64,000 nucleotides of DNA. Source: JAABRT01 sp038259155. Its GTDB lineage: Bacteria; Gemmatimonadota; Gemmatimonadetes; Gemmatimonadales; Gemmatimonadaceae. Below are positions 36,432-44,336 of this stretch, piece after piece (the stretch's first letter is position 1; every line of letters begins with the position of its first letter). The notes under the pieces were generated by a model. The model made no database searches, had not been told where the DNA came from, and was given only the letters and a program-made list of their open reading frames with translations. The stretch is taken from positions 1 through 64,000 of the forward strand of contig JBBSPE010000003.1 of the NCBI GenBank assembly GCA_038259155.1, read 5' to 3'. The position numbers and the translations under genes were made by a program.

Positions 36432-36692
36432 ATGGCGTTCGACAAGGCACCCACGATCGAGAAGTATCGCACTCACGAGGAAGATACCGGTTCGGCCCGC
36501 GTGCAGGTGGCGGTGCTCACGGACCGGATCAACTACCTCACCGCGCACTTCCGGGCGCACCACAAGGACCATCACAGCCGGCGCGGCCTGCTCAAGATGG
36601 TTGGCAAGCGTCGCCGCCTCCTCGACTATCTCAAGCGCACCAACGTGGACGGGTATCGCGCATTGGTGCAGGAACTCGGCCTCCGCTACTGA
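36432..36692 (+). CDS. rpsO: 30S ribosomal protein S15
   Basis: A 30S primary binding protein at the 16S central domain and subunit bridge. The 86 residues carry DTGSARVQVAVLTDRINYLT and HHKDHHSRRGLLKMVGKRRR, the rRNA-contacting loop. ATG 36432 (MAFDKAPTIE) gives the standard length. It precedes pnp across a strong terminator, the same arrangement as in E. coli. Confidence 0.97.
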   Translation: MAFDKAPTIEKYRTHEEDTGSARVQVAVLTDRINYLTAHFRAHHKDHHSRRGLLKMVGKRRRLLDYLKRTNVDGYRALVQELGLRY

Positions 36693-36708
36693 GGCTGGTG
36701 CAGGACCG

Positions 36709-36747
36709 ATCGCGCGGGGGCATGCTGCCACCCGCGCGATTTTTTTT
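36709..36747 (+). terminator. Intrinsic terminator between rpsO and pnp
   Basis: ATCGCGCGGG at 36709-36718 pairs with CCCGCGCGAT at 36731-36740, followed directly by seven T residues (36741-36747). It is the only terminator here with a full T-tract, and it probably gives partial read-through into pnp. Confidence 0.92.
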
Positions 36748-36780
36748 CTGGGCAGCAGGCAACCACAAAGCAACCACGCA

Positions 36781-38976
36781 ATGATGCAAAGAATCGAGCG
36801 GACCTTCGCAGGCCGCAAGCTCGTCATCGAGACGGGCCGGATGGCCAAGCAGGCAGCTGGGTCCGCCTTGGTGCAGTTCGGCGATACCGTTGTCCTCGCC
36901 GCTGTCACCGTCAGTGACAAGGAGAGCCATCTCCCGTTTTTTCCCCTCACGGTCGAATACAAAGAAAAGACCTACGCCGCGGGCAAGTTTCCCGGCGGCT
37001 TCATCAAGCGCGAGGGGCGCCCGCACGATCACGAAATCCTGTCGTGCCGTGTGATCGACCGCTCCATCAGGCCGCTGTTTCCGGAAGGCTTCAAGAATGA
37101 AGTGCAGGTGTTCGTGTACGTCATCTCCGCCGACCAGGAGAACGATGCCGACGTGCTGGCGCTGCTCGCCACGTCGTTCGCGCTGAACAGCTCCAAGATT
37201 CCGTTCAAGGAGCCCATCGGCGGCGTGCGCATTGGCCGAGTGCAGGGCCATTGGGTGCTCAACCCCACGTTCCAGCAGCGCGAGTTCTCCGACATGGAGC
37301 TCGTGGTCGCTGGCTCCGAAAAGTCCATCGTGATGGTCGAGGGCGGTGCGCTCGAGGTGTCCGAGGAGGATGTGCTCGAGGCGCTCACCATCTCGCACAC
37401 GGGCATCAATGAGCTCATCAGCATGCAGCATGAGCTCCTCAAGAAGACGGCGCAGCCGAAGATGAACTGGGTCAAGCCCGAGACGTCGGACGAGCTCGTC
37501 AAGCGTGTGCAGAAGCTGGCCGAAGCCCGTATCAACACCGCCATCAACCAGAAGGACAAGCACACGCGCATGCAGGCCGTCGAAGTCGCCAAGCGCGAGC
37601 TCGCCGACGAACTGCTGGTCGAGTATCCCGACAACGCGAAGGACATCAGTTCGCTGCTCGGTGACGTGGAGTACTACGCGTTGCGCAACCAGGTGCTCGA
37701 CACCAAGAAGCGTGTCGATGGACGTGGCGCCGCCGACGTGCGGGACATTTCCGTGGACACCAGCCTGCTGCCGCGCACGCACGGATCGGCACTGTTCACA
37801 CGCGGACAGACGCAGGCGCTGGTCACGGCCACGCTCGGCACGGCTGCCGACGCACAGCGACTCGATTCGGTGAACGAGTCCAAGGAGCAGCTCAAGACGT
37901 TCATGCTGCACTACAACTTTCCCCCGTTCTGCACGGGTGAAGTGCGGCCCATGCGCGGTACGAGCCGTCGCGAAATTGGCCACGGCAACCTGGCCGAACG
38001 TGCGCTGCAAGCGGTGCTGCCGGCGTTCGAGGACTTCCCGTACACGATCCGCATCGTATCCGAAGTGCTCGAGTCCAACGGCTCGTCGTCCATGGCGTCG
38101 GTGTGCGGTGGATCGCTGGCCATGTTCGATGCTGGCATTCCCATCCGCGCCGCGGTGGCCGGTGTGGCCATGGGACTCATCTCCGATGGCAAGCGTTACG
38201 CGATCCTCACGGACATCCTCGGCACCGAAGATCATCTCGGTGACATGGACTTCAAGGTCGCCGGCACGCGCGATGGCATCACGTCCATCCAGATGGACAT
38301 CAAGATCGAAGGCCTCGACATCAAGATCATGGAAGAGGCCCTTGAGCAGGCACGCCACGGCCGCCTGCACATTCTGGGTGAAATGGACAAGGCGCTCGAC
38401 GCGCACCGCGAGGAGCTGTCGGCCTACGCGCCACGCATCGTCACGATGAAGATCCCCACCGACAAGATCGGTGACCTCATCGGCCCCAAGGGCAAGACGA
38501 TTCGCGGCATTCAGGACGAGACCGGCGCCACGCTCAGCGTGGAAGACGACGGCACGGTGACCATCGCGGCTGTTGGCGGCGAGTCGATGGAGCGGGCCCG
38601 GCAGATGATCGCCGCGCTGACAGCCGAGCCGGTGGTGGGTGACGTGTACGAAGGCGTGGTCAAGAGCACCACCGCGTTCGGCGCGTTTGTGGAGATCATG
38701 CCGGGCACCGAGGCACTGTTGCACATCTCGGAGCTCAAGCATGAGCGGGTGGCGAACACCGAGGACGTCGTCAAGAAGGGCGACACGGTGCGCGTGAAGC
38801 TGGTGGATCGTGACGAGCGCGGACGGCTGCGGCTGTCCATGAAGGCGCTTGAGCCACGTCCCGAGGGCATGCCGGAGCCCGATCCGTCGGAAGCGCGGGA
38901 ATCGCGCCCGCCGCGCGGTGATGGCGATCGCGGAGGCCGCAGCGGAGGCGGCGGTCGCGGAAGGGAGCGGCGCTGA
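36781..38976 (+). CDS. pnp: Polyribonucleotide nucleotidyltransferase (PNPase)
   Basis: Phosphorolytic 3'-5' exoribonuclease, a core degradosome activity. The 731 residues have two RNase PH domains (the second with MRGTSRREIGHGNLAERAL, and the catalytic GDMDFKVAGT), an alpha-helical linker between them, a KH domain with DLIGPKGKTIRGIQDETG, and an S1 domain with GAFVEIMPGTEALLHISE. The last roughly 40 residues are an Arg/Gly-rich tail (DRGGRSGGGGRGRERR). ATG 36781 is the homologous start; the frame is open upstream through rpsO and the terminator. Confidence 0.96.
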   Translation: MMQRIERTFAGRKLVIETGRMAKQAAGSALVQFGDTVVLAAVTVSDKESHLPFFPLTVEYKEKTYAAGKFPGGFIKREGRPHDHEILSCRVIDRSIRPLFPEGFKNEVQVFVYVISADQENDADVLALLATSFALNSSKIPFKEPIGGVRIGRVQGHWVLNPTFQQREFSDMELVVAGSEKSIVMVEGGALEVSEEDVLEALTISHTGINELISMQHELLKKTAQPKMNWVKPETSDELVKRVQKLAEARINTAINQKDKHTRMQAVEVAKRELADELLVEYPDNAKDISSLLGDVEYYALRNQVLDTKKRVDGRGAADVRDISVDTSLLPRTHGSALFTRGQTQALVTATLGTAADAQRLDSVNESKEQLKTFMLHYNFPPFCTGEVRPMRGTSRREIGHGNLAERALQAVLPAFEDFPYTIRIVSEVLESNGSSSMASVCGGSLAMFDAGIPIRAAVAGVAMGLISDGKRYAILTDILGTEDHLGDMDFKVAGTRDGITSIQMDIKIEGLDIKIMEEALEQARHGRLHILGEMDKALDAHREELSAYAPRIVTMKIPTDKIGDLIGPKGKTIRGIQDETGATLSVEDDGTVTIAAVGGESMERARQMIAALTAEPVVGDVYEGVVKSTTAFGAFVEIMPGTEALLHISELKHERVANTEDVVKKGDTVRVKLVDRDERGRLRLSMKALEPRPEGMPEPDPSEARESRPPRGDGDRGGRSGGGGRGRERR

Positions 38977-39002
38977 GCGCCCGCGGGCAATCCGCGACGT
39001 CC

Positions 39003-40289
39003 GTGCTTGACCACCTCAACCGGCCGGTGTCTTTCGAGACACCGGCCGGTGTGCGTCGGACGGACTGCGCCAACGGTCTCACGGTACTCTCGGAGTTCGT
39101 GCCGGGCCGCCGCACCGTGGCCTTTGGCGCGTGGGTACGCTTTGGTGCCCTGCACGAGTCAGCCGAGCACATGGGGCTGGCCCACCTGCTCGAGCACATG
39201 GTGTTCAAGGGCACCGCACGTCGATCGGCGCGTGACCTCGCCTTTGCGCTGGAAACACTCGGTGGCTCACTCGACGCCTATACCGAGCGTGAGTTCACCT
39301 CGTATCAGGCCCGCGTGCTCGATCGCCACCTGCCCGTCGCCGTGGACGTGATCGGCGACCTGGTATTCCACGCGCGGCTCAGCACCGAGGATCTGGCGCT
39401 GGAGCGCCAGGTCATTCTTGAAGAGATCGCGATGGTAGAGGACACCCCGGACGATGTGGTGTTCGATCTCCACAACGAGGCCGTGTGGGGCACGCATCCG
39501 CACGCCCATCGCATTCTCGGCACGCCGGAGACGGTGGGTGCGCTCACGGCCGATCATTTGCAGGCGCTGCGGGCGGCTCACTACAGGCCAGGTGGATTGG
39601 TGGTGGCCGCGGCCGGCAATGTCACTCACGAGGAGTTGCTTGAGCTGCTCGGCGCGCACGGCTGGCTCGACCAGCCCGCGAGCGAGGTGCCGAGCCTTGT
39701 CGTGCCCGTCCCCGTCCCGCAACTGGCGGTGAGCCGGCATGTGCCACGCAAGGACATCGCGCAGGTGCACCTCGTGCTTGGTGCGGACGGTCCTCGCCAC
39801 GGCGATCCCAACCGCTACGCATTCGAGCTGCTGAGCACGCTGCTGGGCGGAGGCATGAGCAGCCGCCTGTTTCAGCGGGTGCGGGAGGAGCTGGGGTACG
39901 CGTACAGCGTCTACCATTTTCACTCGCCCTACGGCGATGTGGGGCACCACGGCGTGTACCTGGCGAGTGCGCCGGCCTCCGCCCAGAAAGCGCTGGACGC
40001 GGTGCGCGAGATTGTGGCGGAGGTGGCGGCGAATGGACTGCCGGAAGAAGAGGTGCTGGCGGGGCGGCAGCAGCTCGCCGGGCAGCTGATGATGTCCATG
40101 GAGAGCGTCAGTGCGCGCATGTATCGCGCGGCCACCTCGGCATTGTATCATGAACCCGTGCGCACGGTCGATGAGATGCTGGCCTCCGTAGACGCGATCG
40201 ACCCTGCGTCTGTCGCGGCGGTGGCACAGCGGTACCTCGATCCGGAGCGCATGACCCTGGTCAGTCACGGCCCCCGGGCAGTGCGCTGA
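39003..40289 (+). CDS. M16 family zinc metallopeptidase (mitochondrial-processing-peptidase-like)
   Basis: A 428-residue pitrilysin-fold peptidase. The inverted zinc site HLLEH is near residue 63, with the distal Glu ligand about 75 residues later in the NEAVWG region. A C-terminal Arg/Tyr substrate-binding region, REELGYAYSVYHF, follows GGGMSSRLFQ. Genes of this kind commonly follow pnp. The start is uncertain: GTG 39003 lies before a perfect 14-bp hairpin, while in-frame GTG 39051 lies directly after it and would give MRRTDCANGLTVLSEF, equally compatible with the family. Confidence 0.9.
   Translation: MLDHLNRPVSFETPAGVRRTDCANGLTVLSEFVPGRRTVAFGAWVRFGALHESAEHMGLAHLLEHMVFKGTARRSARDLAFALETLGGSLDAYTEREFTSYQARVLDRHLPVAVDVIGDLVFHARLSTEDLALERQVILEEIAMVEDTPDDVVFDLHNEAVWGTHPHAHRILGTPETVGALTADHLQALRAAHYRPGGLVVAAAGNVTHEELLELLGAHGWLDQPASEVPSLVVPVPVPQLAVSRHVPRKDIAQVHLVLGADGPRHGDPNRYAFELLSTLLGGGMSSRLFQRVREELGYAYSVYHFHSPYGDVGHHGVYLASAPASAQKALDAVREIVAEVAANGLPEEEVLAGRQQLAGQLMMSMESVSARMYRAATSALYHEPVRTVDEMLASVDAIDPASVAAVAQRYLDPERMTLVSHGPRAVR
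39019..39050 (+). terminator. Perfect UUCG hairpin at the pnp/M16 junction
   Basis: ACCGGCCGGTGTCT at 39019-39032 pairs without mismatch with 39037-39050 around a TTCG tetraloop. It lies 43 bases after the pnp stop and overlaps the first codons of the M16 gene if GTG 39003 is used. It is likely a transcription terminator or an RNA processing barrier for pnp. Confidence 0.6.
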
Positions 40290-40321
40290 CGCGTTTTACC
40301 TTCCTTTCGACCTTCTGAGCC

Positions 40322-41437
40322 ATGCGTATCGGCGTTCCGAGCGAGATCAAGACCAACGAGAACCGCGTTGCGCTGGTGCCTGCGGGCGCCGAGGCGCTCG
40401 TGGCGGCGGGTCACGAAGTGTATTTGCAGGCCGGGGCTGGAGTGGGCAGCGGGTTTGAGGACGCGAACTACGAGGCGGTGGGCGCCCAGATCGTCCCCGA
40501 TGCGGCGACCGCCTGGGGCAAGGCGGAACTGCTCATGAAGGTGAAGGAACCGATTGCCTCCGAGTGGCAGTACCTGCGCCGGGACCTCACGCTGTTCACG
40601 TACCTGCACTTTGCCGCCGACGAGGCGCTCACGCGCGCGCATCTCGAGAGCGGCGCCACGTGCATTGCCTACGAGACCGTGCAGCTGCCAACGCGAGAGC
40701 TGCCGCTGCTGACGCCGATGTCCGAGGTGGCGGGGCGAATGGCAGTGCAGCAGGGGGCCAAGTACCTGGAGAGCCTGTACGGCGGCCGTGGTGTGCTGCT
40801 GGGTGGTGTGCCGGGCGTGGTGCCCGGACGGGTCGTGATTCTGGGTGGGGGCGTGGTGGGCACACACGCGGCGAAGATGGCCGCTGGCCTCGGAGCCCAG
40901 ACCATCATTCTGGACTCATCGCTCGAGCGGCTGCGCTACCTGAGCGACGTGATGCCGGCGAACGTGCAACTGGTGCACTCCAACCGGCACAACATTCTGG
41001 ATCAGATCAGTCATGCGGATCTGGTGGTGGGCGCGGTGCTGATTGCCGGTGCGAAGGCGCCGCGTCTGGTGCGCCGCGAGGACCTTGCGGCCATGCAGAA
41101 GGGCGCCGTGATCGTGGACGTGGCGGTGGACCAGGGCGGGTGTGTCGAGACCATTCATCCCACGACGCACGAGAACCCCACGTACGTGGTGGACGACGTG
41201 ATTCACTACGGTGTGGCGAATATGCCGGGCGCGGTCCCGCGGACGTCCACACTGGCCCTCACGAACGCCACGATGCCGTACGCCCTGCAGTTGGCGAACA
41301 AGGGCTGGAAGGCAGCCATGCGGGAAAATGCGTCGTTGGCCAAGGGGCTCAACATGACCGCCGGGATCGCCACGTATCAGGCAGTGGCTGATTCGTTTGC
41401 GCTGCCGTATCAGGCTGCGGAAGTCTTTCTGTCGTGA
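40322..41437 (+). CDS. ald: Alanine dehydrogenase
   Basis: NAD-dependent interconversion of L-alanine with pyruvate and ammonia. The 371 residues match the family. Motifs: MRIGVPSEIKTNENRVAL with the catalytic/substrate residues, LMKVKEP with the active lysine, YLHFA with the active histidine, and the Rossmann signature ILGGGVVGTHAAKMA. ALTNATMPYALQLANKGW near the end is typical. It lies 32 nt after the M16 gene. Confidence 0.95.
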   Translation: MRIGVPSEIKTNENRVALVPAGAEALVAAGHEVYLQAGAGVGSGFEDANYEAVGAQIVPDAATAWGKAELLMKVKEPIASEWQYLRRDLTLFTYLHFAADEALTRAHLESGATCIAYETVQLPTRELPLLTPMSEVAGRMAVQQGAKYLESLYGGRGVLLGGVPGVVPGRVVILGGGVVGTHAAKMAAGLGAQTIILDSSLERLRYLSDVMPANVQLVHSNRHNILDQISHADLVVGAVLIAGAKAPRLVRREDLAAMQKGAVIVDVAVDQGGCVETIHPTTHENPTYVVDDVIHYGVANMPGAVPRTSTLALTNATMPYALQLANKGWKAAMRENASLAKGLNMTAGIATYQAVADSFALPYQAAEVFLS

Positions 41438-41475
41438 CCGGCGGTTGGTGGCCTAGATCACGCTGCCACAATGGC

Positions 41476-41504
41476 TTGTGCGCGTTCGGGTGAACCGATA
41501 GCTT
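41476..41504 (+). promoter_or_regulatory. Promoter of the mreB operon (TTGTGC-N17-TAGCTT)
   Basis: TTGTGC at 41476-41481, exactly 17 bp, TAGCTT at 41499-41504. The -10 box is identical to that of rpsA and hisS. It predicts a start near 41511 and a leader of about 168 nt before mreB. Confidence 0.68.
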
Positions 41505-41678
41505 AACTCATTCGTCAGTTCCGTCGTCGCGTCACTCGCGGGCGGTTCGTTGGATGCCAGCGCCTCCGCGGGCGGCGCTGTTGTGTCCAATGAGTCGCCC
41601 CGTTTCGTTTCGCGGCGCGGTCAATCTTGCGCACAGGCACGCGCGCCCACGCGCGATGTACGTTCCCCCGGTATACGG

Positions 41679-42713
41679 ATGTTCTGGCCCTTCAAGAAGG
41701 CTTCGCTGTTTCCTGCGAATGCCATTGCCGTCGACCTCGGCACGGCGAACACACTTATCTACGTCAAGGGCGAAGGCATCGTCCTCAACGAGCCATCCGT
41801 TGTCGCGCTCGATCGCGAAACGAAGAAGATCAAGGGCGTCGGACTCGAGGCCAAGCGCATGCTCGGCCGCACGCCGGATGGCATCATGGCGGTGCGACCC
41901 ATGAAAGACGGCGTGATCGCCGACTTCGACGTCACCGAGAAGATGCTGCGCTACTTCCTCACGCTTGTCATTGACAAGCATGTGTTCAAGGTGAAGCCGC
42001 GCGTGATCGTGTGTGTCCCCTCCGGCATCACGGAAGTCGAAAAGCGTGCGGTGCGCGATTCAGCACTCGGCGCCGGCGCCAAGGAAGTATTCATGGTGTC
42101 GGAACCCATGGCGGCCGCCATCGGGGTGGGGCTGCCAGTGGATTCACCAACGGGCAACATGGTGATCGACATCGGCGGTGGGACCACCGAGATTGCCGTG
42201 ATCGCGCTGAACGGCATCGTGAGCGACACGTCCATTCGCACCGGCGGCGATGAACTCGACATGAGCATCGTGCAGTTCATGCGCAAGAACTACAACCTGC
42301 TCATCGGTGAGCCCACGGCTGAACAGGTCAAGATCCAGATTGGTTCGGCGTACCCGGTGGGCGACGAGCGCGAAATGGAAGTGAAGGGACGCGATCTGGT
42401 CTCGGGTATTCCGAAAACAGTGCGCGTGCATTCGAGCGAGATCCGCGAGGCCGTGCAGGAACCCATCCAGCAGATCGTCGACGCGGTGCGTCGCGCGCTC
42501 GAAATCACGCCGCCGGAACTCGCGTCGGACATTGTCGATCGCGGCATCGTGATGACGGGTGGTGGGGCGCTCATTCGCGGCCTCGATGTGCTGTTGAGTC
42601 AGGAAACCGGCCTGCCCATTCACGTTGATGAGGACCCGCTCACGTGCGTTGTACGCGGCACCGGCAAGATTCTCGACGACGAAGAGAAGTACTGGTCCGT
42701 CCTCTCGACCTGA
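41679..42713 (+). CDS. mreB: Rod shape-determining protein MreB
   Basis: Actin-like ATPase that organises lateral cell wall synthesis. The 344 residues start MFWPFKKASLFPANAIAVDLGTANTL; an N-terminal amphipathic segment precedes the phosphate-1 motif DLGTANTLIY. Phosphate-2 is DIGGGTTEIAV and the adenosine motif is MTGGGALIRGLD. ATG 41679 is chosen by homology; the upstream frame to 41550 lacks it. It heads mreB-mreC-mreD-mrdA-rodA. Confidence 0.96.
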   Translation: MFWPFKKASLFPANAIAVDLGTANTLIYVKGEGIVLNEPSVVALDRETKKIKGVGLEAKRMLGRTPDGIMAVRPMKDGVIADFDVTEKMLRYFLTLVIDKHVFKVKPRVIVCVPSGITEVEKRAVRDSALGAGAKEVFMVSEPMAAAIGVGLPVDSPTGNMVIDIGGGTTEIAVIALNGIVSDTSIRTGGDELDMSIVQFMRKNYNLLIGEPTAEQVKIQIGSAYPVGDEREMEVKGRDLVSGIPKTVRVHSSEIREAVQEPIQQIVDAVRRALEITPPELASDIVDRGIVMTGGGALIRGLDVLLSQETGLPIHVDEDPLTCVVRGTGKILDDEEKYWSVLST

Positions 42714-42722
42714 TCGAACGCC

Positions 42723-43811
42723 GTGGCATCCCGGAACACACGCGGAAGCAATCGGCTCGACACGGGATTGCTGCTCGTGTGTTGCGTGCTGTCGGTGGTG
42801 GCCCTCGTGCTTCCCGACCGATTGCGCGAACCGATCGCCACCACCGTTCGGCGCACGGTGCTCGCGCCCCTCGTCACCCTGCAGGAACGCGCGGAGATGG
42901 TGCGCGCGACGATAGTGTCGCGCAATGATGAGCTCGCCGTGCGGGGGGTGGCGGCATCACGTGCGGTGGCCGCGCCCGCACTCCAGGACGAGAACGATGC
43001 GCTCAGGCGCCTGCTGGGCCTCGCCGGCCGACTGCGTGACGGTTTCGTGGTCGCGGAGGCCTTCCATCCGGCGGGCCTCACCGATGACTTCACGCTGAAT
43101 GTCGCGGCGGGCAGCAACGTGGGGGTCCGTCGGTTTACGCCAGTGGTCACGGCCGAGGGCCTCGTGGGTATCGTGGAGTCGGTGGATGCCGCGATGAGTG
43201 TGGCGATCACGTGGGCGCATCCCGATTTCCGTGTCAGCGCCATGAGCGAGGATGAAGCCGCCGTTGGCATCGTCCAGCCGCATCTGGTGAGCGGCCCGGA
43301 ACGCTACCTGCTCGAGCTGCGTGGTGTCCCGTTTCGCGCCAGCCTGGATTCCGGAACGCTTGTGGTGAGTTCGGGGCTCGGGGCAACGTTCCCGCGCAGC
43401 GTGGCCATCGGCACGGTCATCAGCGAGATCCCCACCACCGAACGCTGGGCGCGCACCTACCTCCTCAAGCCGAGCGTGTACCCGTCGGCGTTGTCGGCCG
43501 TCGTGCTGCTACTGCCGAGCCGGGTGGAGGCTGGCGTTGCGAGCGCCTGGACGGATGCTTCCGCCGCCGATTCTGCTGCGCGCGCCATTGTTGCGGCGAG
43601 TGACTCAGCCGCACGGCAGGCGGCGCTGGCGGAGCTGAGCGCTCGGCGAGCGGCGCTCGAGGCCGCCGCCGACAGTGCGCGTGCCGACTCAATGCTGACG
43701 CCGCTCGGTCCGCCGCCGGGCGTGCGCGCCCCGTCGGGCGCACCACCCATTTCGCGTGTCCCGCCGGACACACTCAGCCCCCGGATCGTGCCGCCCCCGG
43801 TGCAGCGATGA
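42723..43811 (+). CDS. mreC: Rod shape-determining protein MreC
   Basis: Bitopic periplasmic scaffold that activates PBP2/RodA. The 362 residues have one N-terminal membrane helix (LLLVCCVLSVVALVLP), a coiled-coil region (about 55-105), and the beta-barrel core (about 110-260, with GVVVSSGLG-like SGTLVVSSGLGATFP). The last roughly 95 residues are an Ala/Ser-rich predicted helix and then a Pro-rich tail, longer than in typical MreC. It starts at GTG, 9 nt after mreB, and its stop overlaps the mreD ATG (ATGA). Confidence 0.93.
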   Translation: MASRNTRGSNRLDTGLLLVCCVLSVVALVLPDRLREPIATTVRRTVLAPLVTLQERAEMVRATIVSRNDELAVRGVAASRAVAAPALQDENDALRRLLGLAGRLRDGFVVAEAFHPAGLTDDFTLNVAAGSNVGVRRFTPVVTAEGLVGIVESVDAAMSVAITWAHPDFRVSAMSEDEAAVGIVQPHLVSGPERYLLELRGVPFRASLDSGTLVVSSGLGATFPRSVAIGTVISEIPTTERWARTYLLKPSVYPSALSAVVLLLPSRVEAGVASAWTDASAADSAARAIVAASDSAARQAALAELSARRAALEAAADSARADSMLTPLGPPPGVRAPSGAPPISRVPPDTLSPRIVPPPVQR

Positions 43812-44308
43812 ACCCGTTCACTGCGCTGCGCGCGCTCGCGGTCTTCGTGCTGCTGGTGGCCGCACATTTCTCCCTGCGGCCGCTGCTCGGTGGGCCGGCG
43901 CCGATCGACTTCCTGTGCCTGGCCGTGCTCTTCGCCGCGGTACGCGTTCGTCCCGGTATGGCGGCGGTGATCGGATTTCTCTCGGGTCTCTGCCTGGACT
44001 CGTTGTCGCTCTCGAGCTTTGGCCCAGCCGCACTTGCGTTCACGGCCGTGGCCTTTGGCGCGTCGTGGCTCAAGGCGGTGTTCTTTGCCGAGAACGTCGC
44101 GCTGACCGCATTGTTCGTATTCTTCGGGAAGTGGTCGTACGACGTGGTGTACGTGCTGATCAGTGGCGGAGTCCCGGACGGCCAGGTGCTCGTGCAGGTG
44201 TTGCTCTGGTCGCCGCTGTCCGCCGCGCTGACGGCGACGGTCGGACTGGTATTGCTGGTGCTTGCACGGCCGATCTTCGGGCAACGACGTTCGATGAACC
44301 GGCGGTGA
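43808..44308 (+). CDS. mreD: Rod shape-determining protein MreD
   Basis: A small polytopic inner-membrane protein of the elongasome. It has 166 residues with five or six hydrophobic segments and the conserved core GFLSGLCLDSLSLSSFGPAAL. The sequence family is weakly conserved; the position between mreC and mrdA makes the call secure. ATG overlaps the mreC stop. Confidence 0.92.
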   Translation: MNPFTALRALAVFVLLVAAHFSLRPLLGGPAPIDFLCLAVLFAAVRVRPGMAAVIGFLSGLCLDSLSLSSFGPAALAFTAVAFGASWLKAVFFAENVALTALFVFFGKWSYDVVYVLISGGVPDGQVLVQVLLWSPLSAALTATVGLVLLVLARPIFGQRRSMNRR

Positions 44309-44336
44309 TGACGCTGATGGCGATGGTGAGGCACGT

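Noticed and set aside
36631..38742. 703-codon open frame on the minus strand
   Set aside because: Antisense shadow of pnp, spanning the terminator region; composition (His/Arg/Leu-rich) is artefactual.
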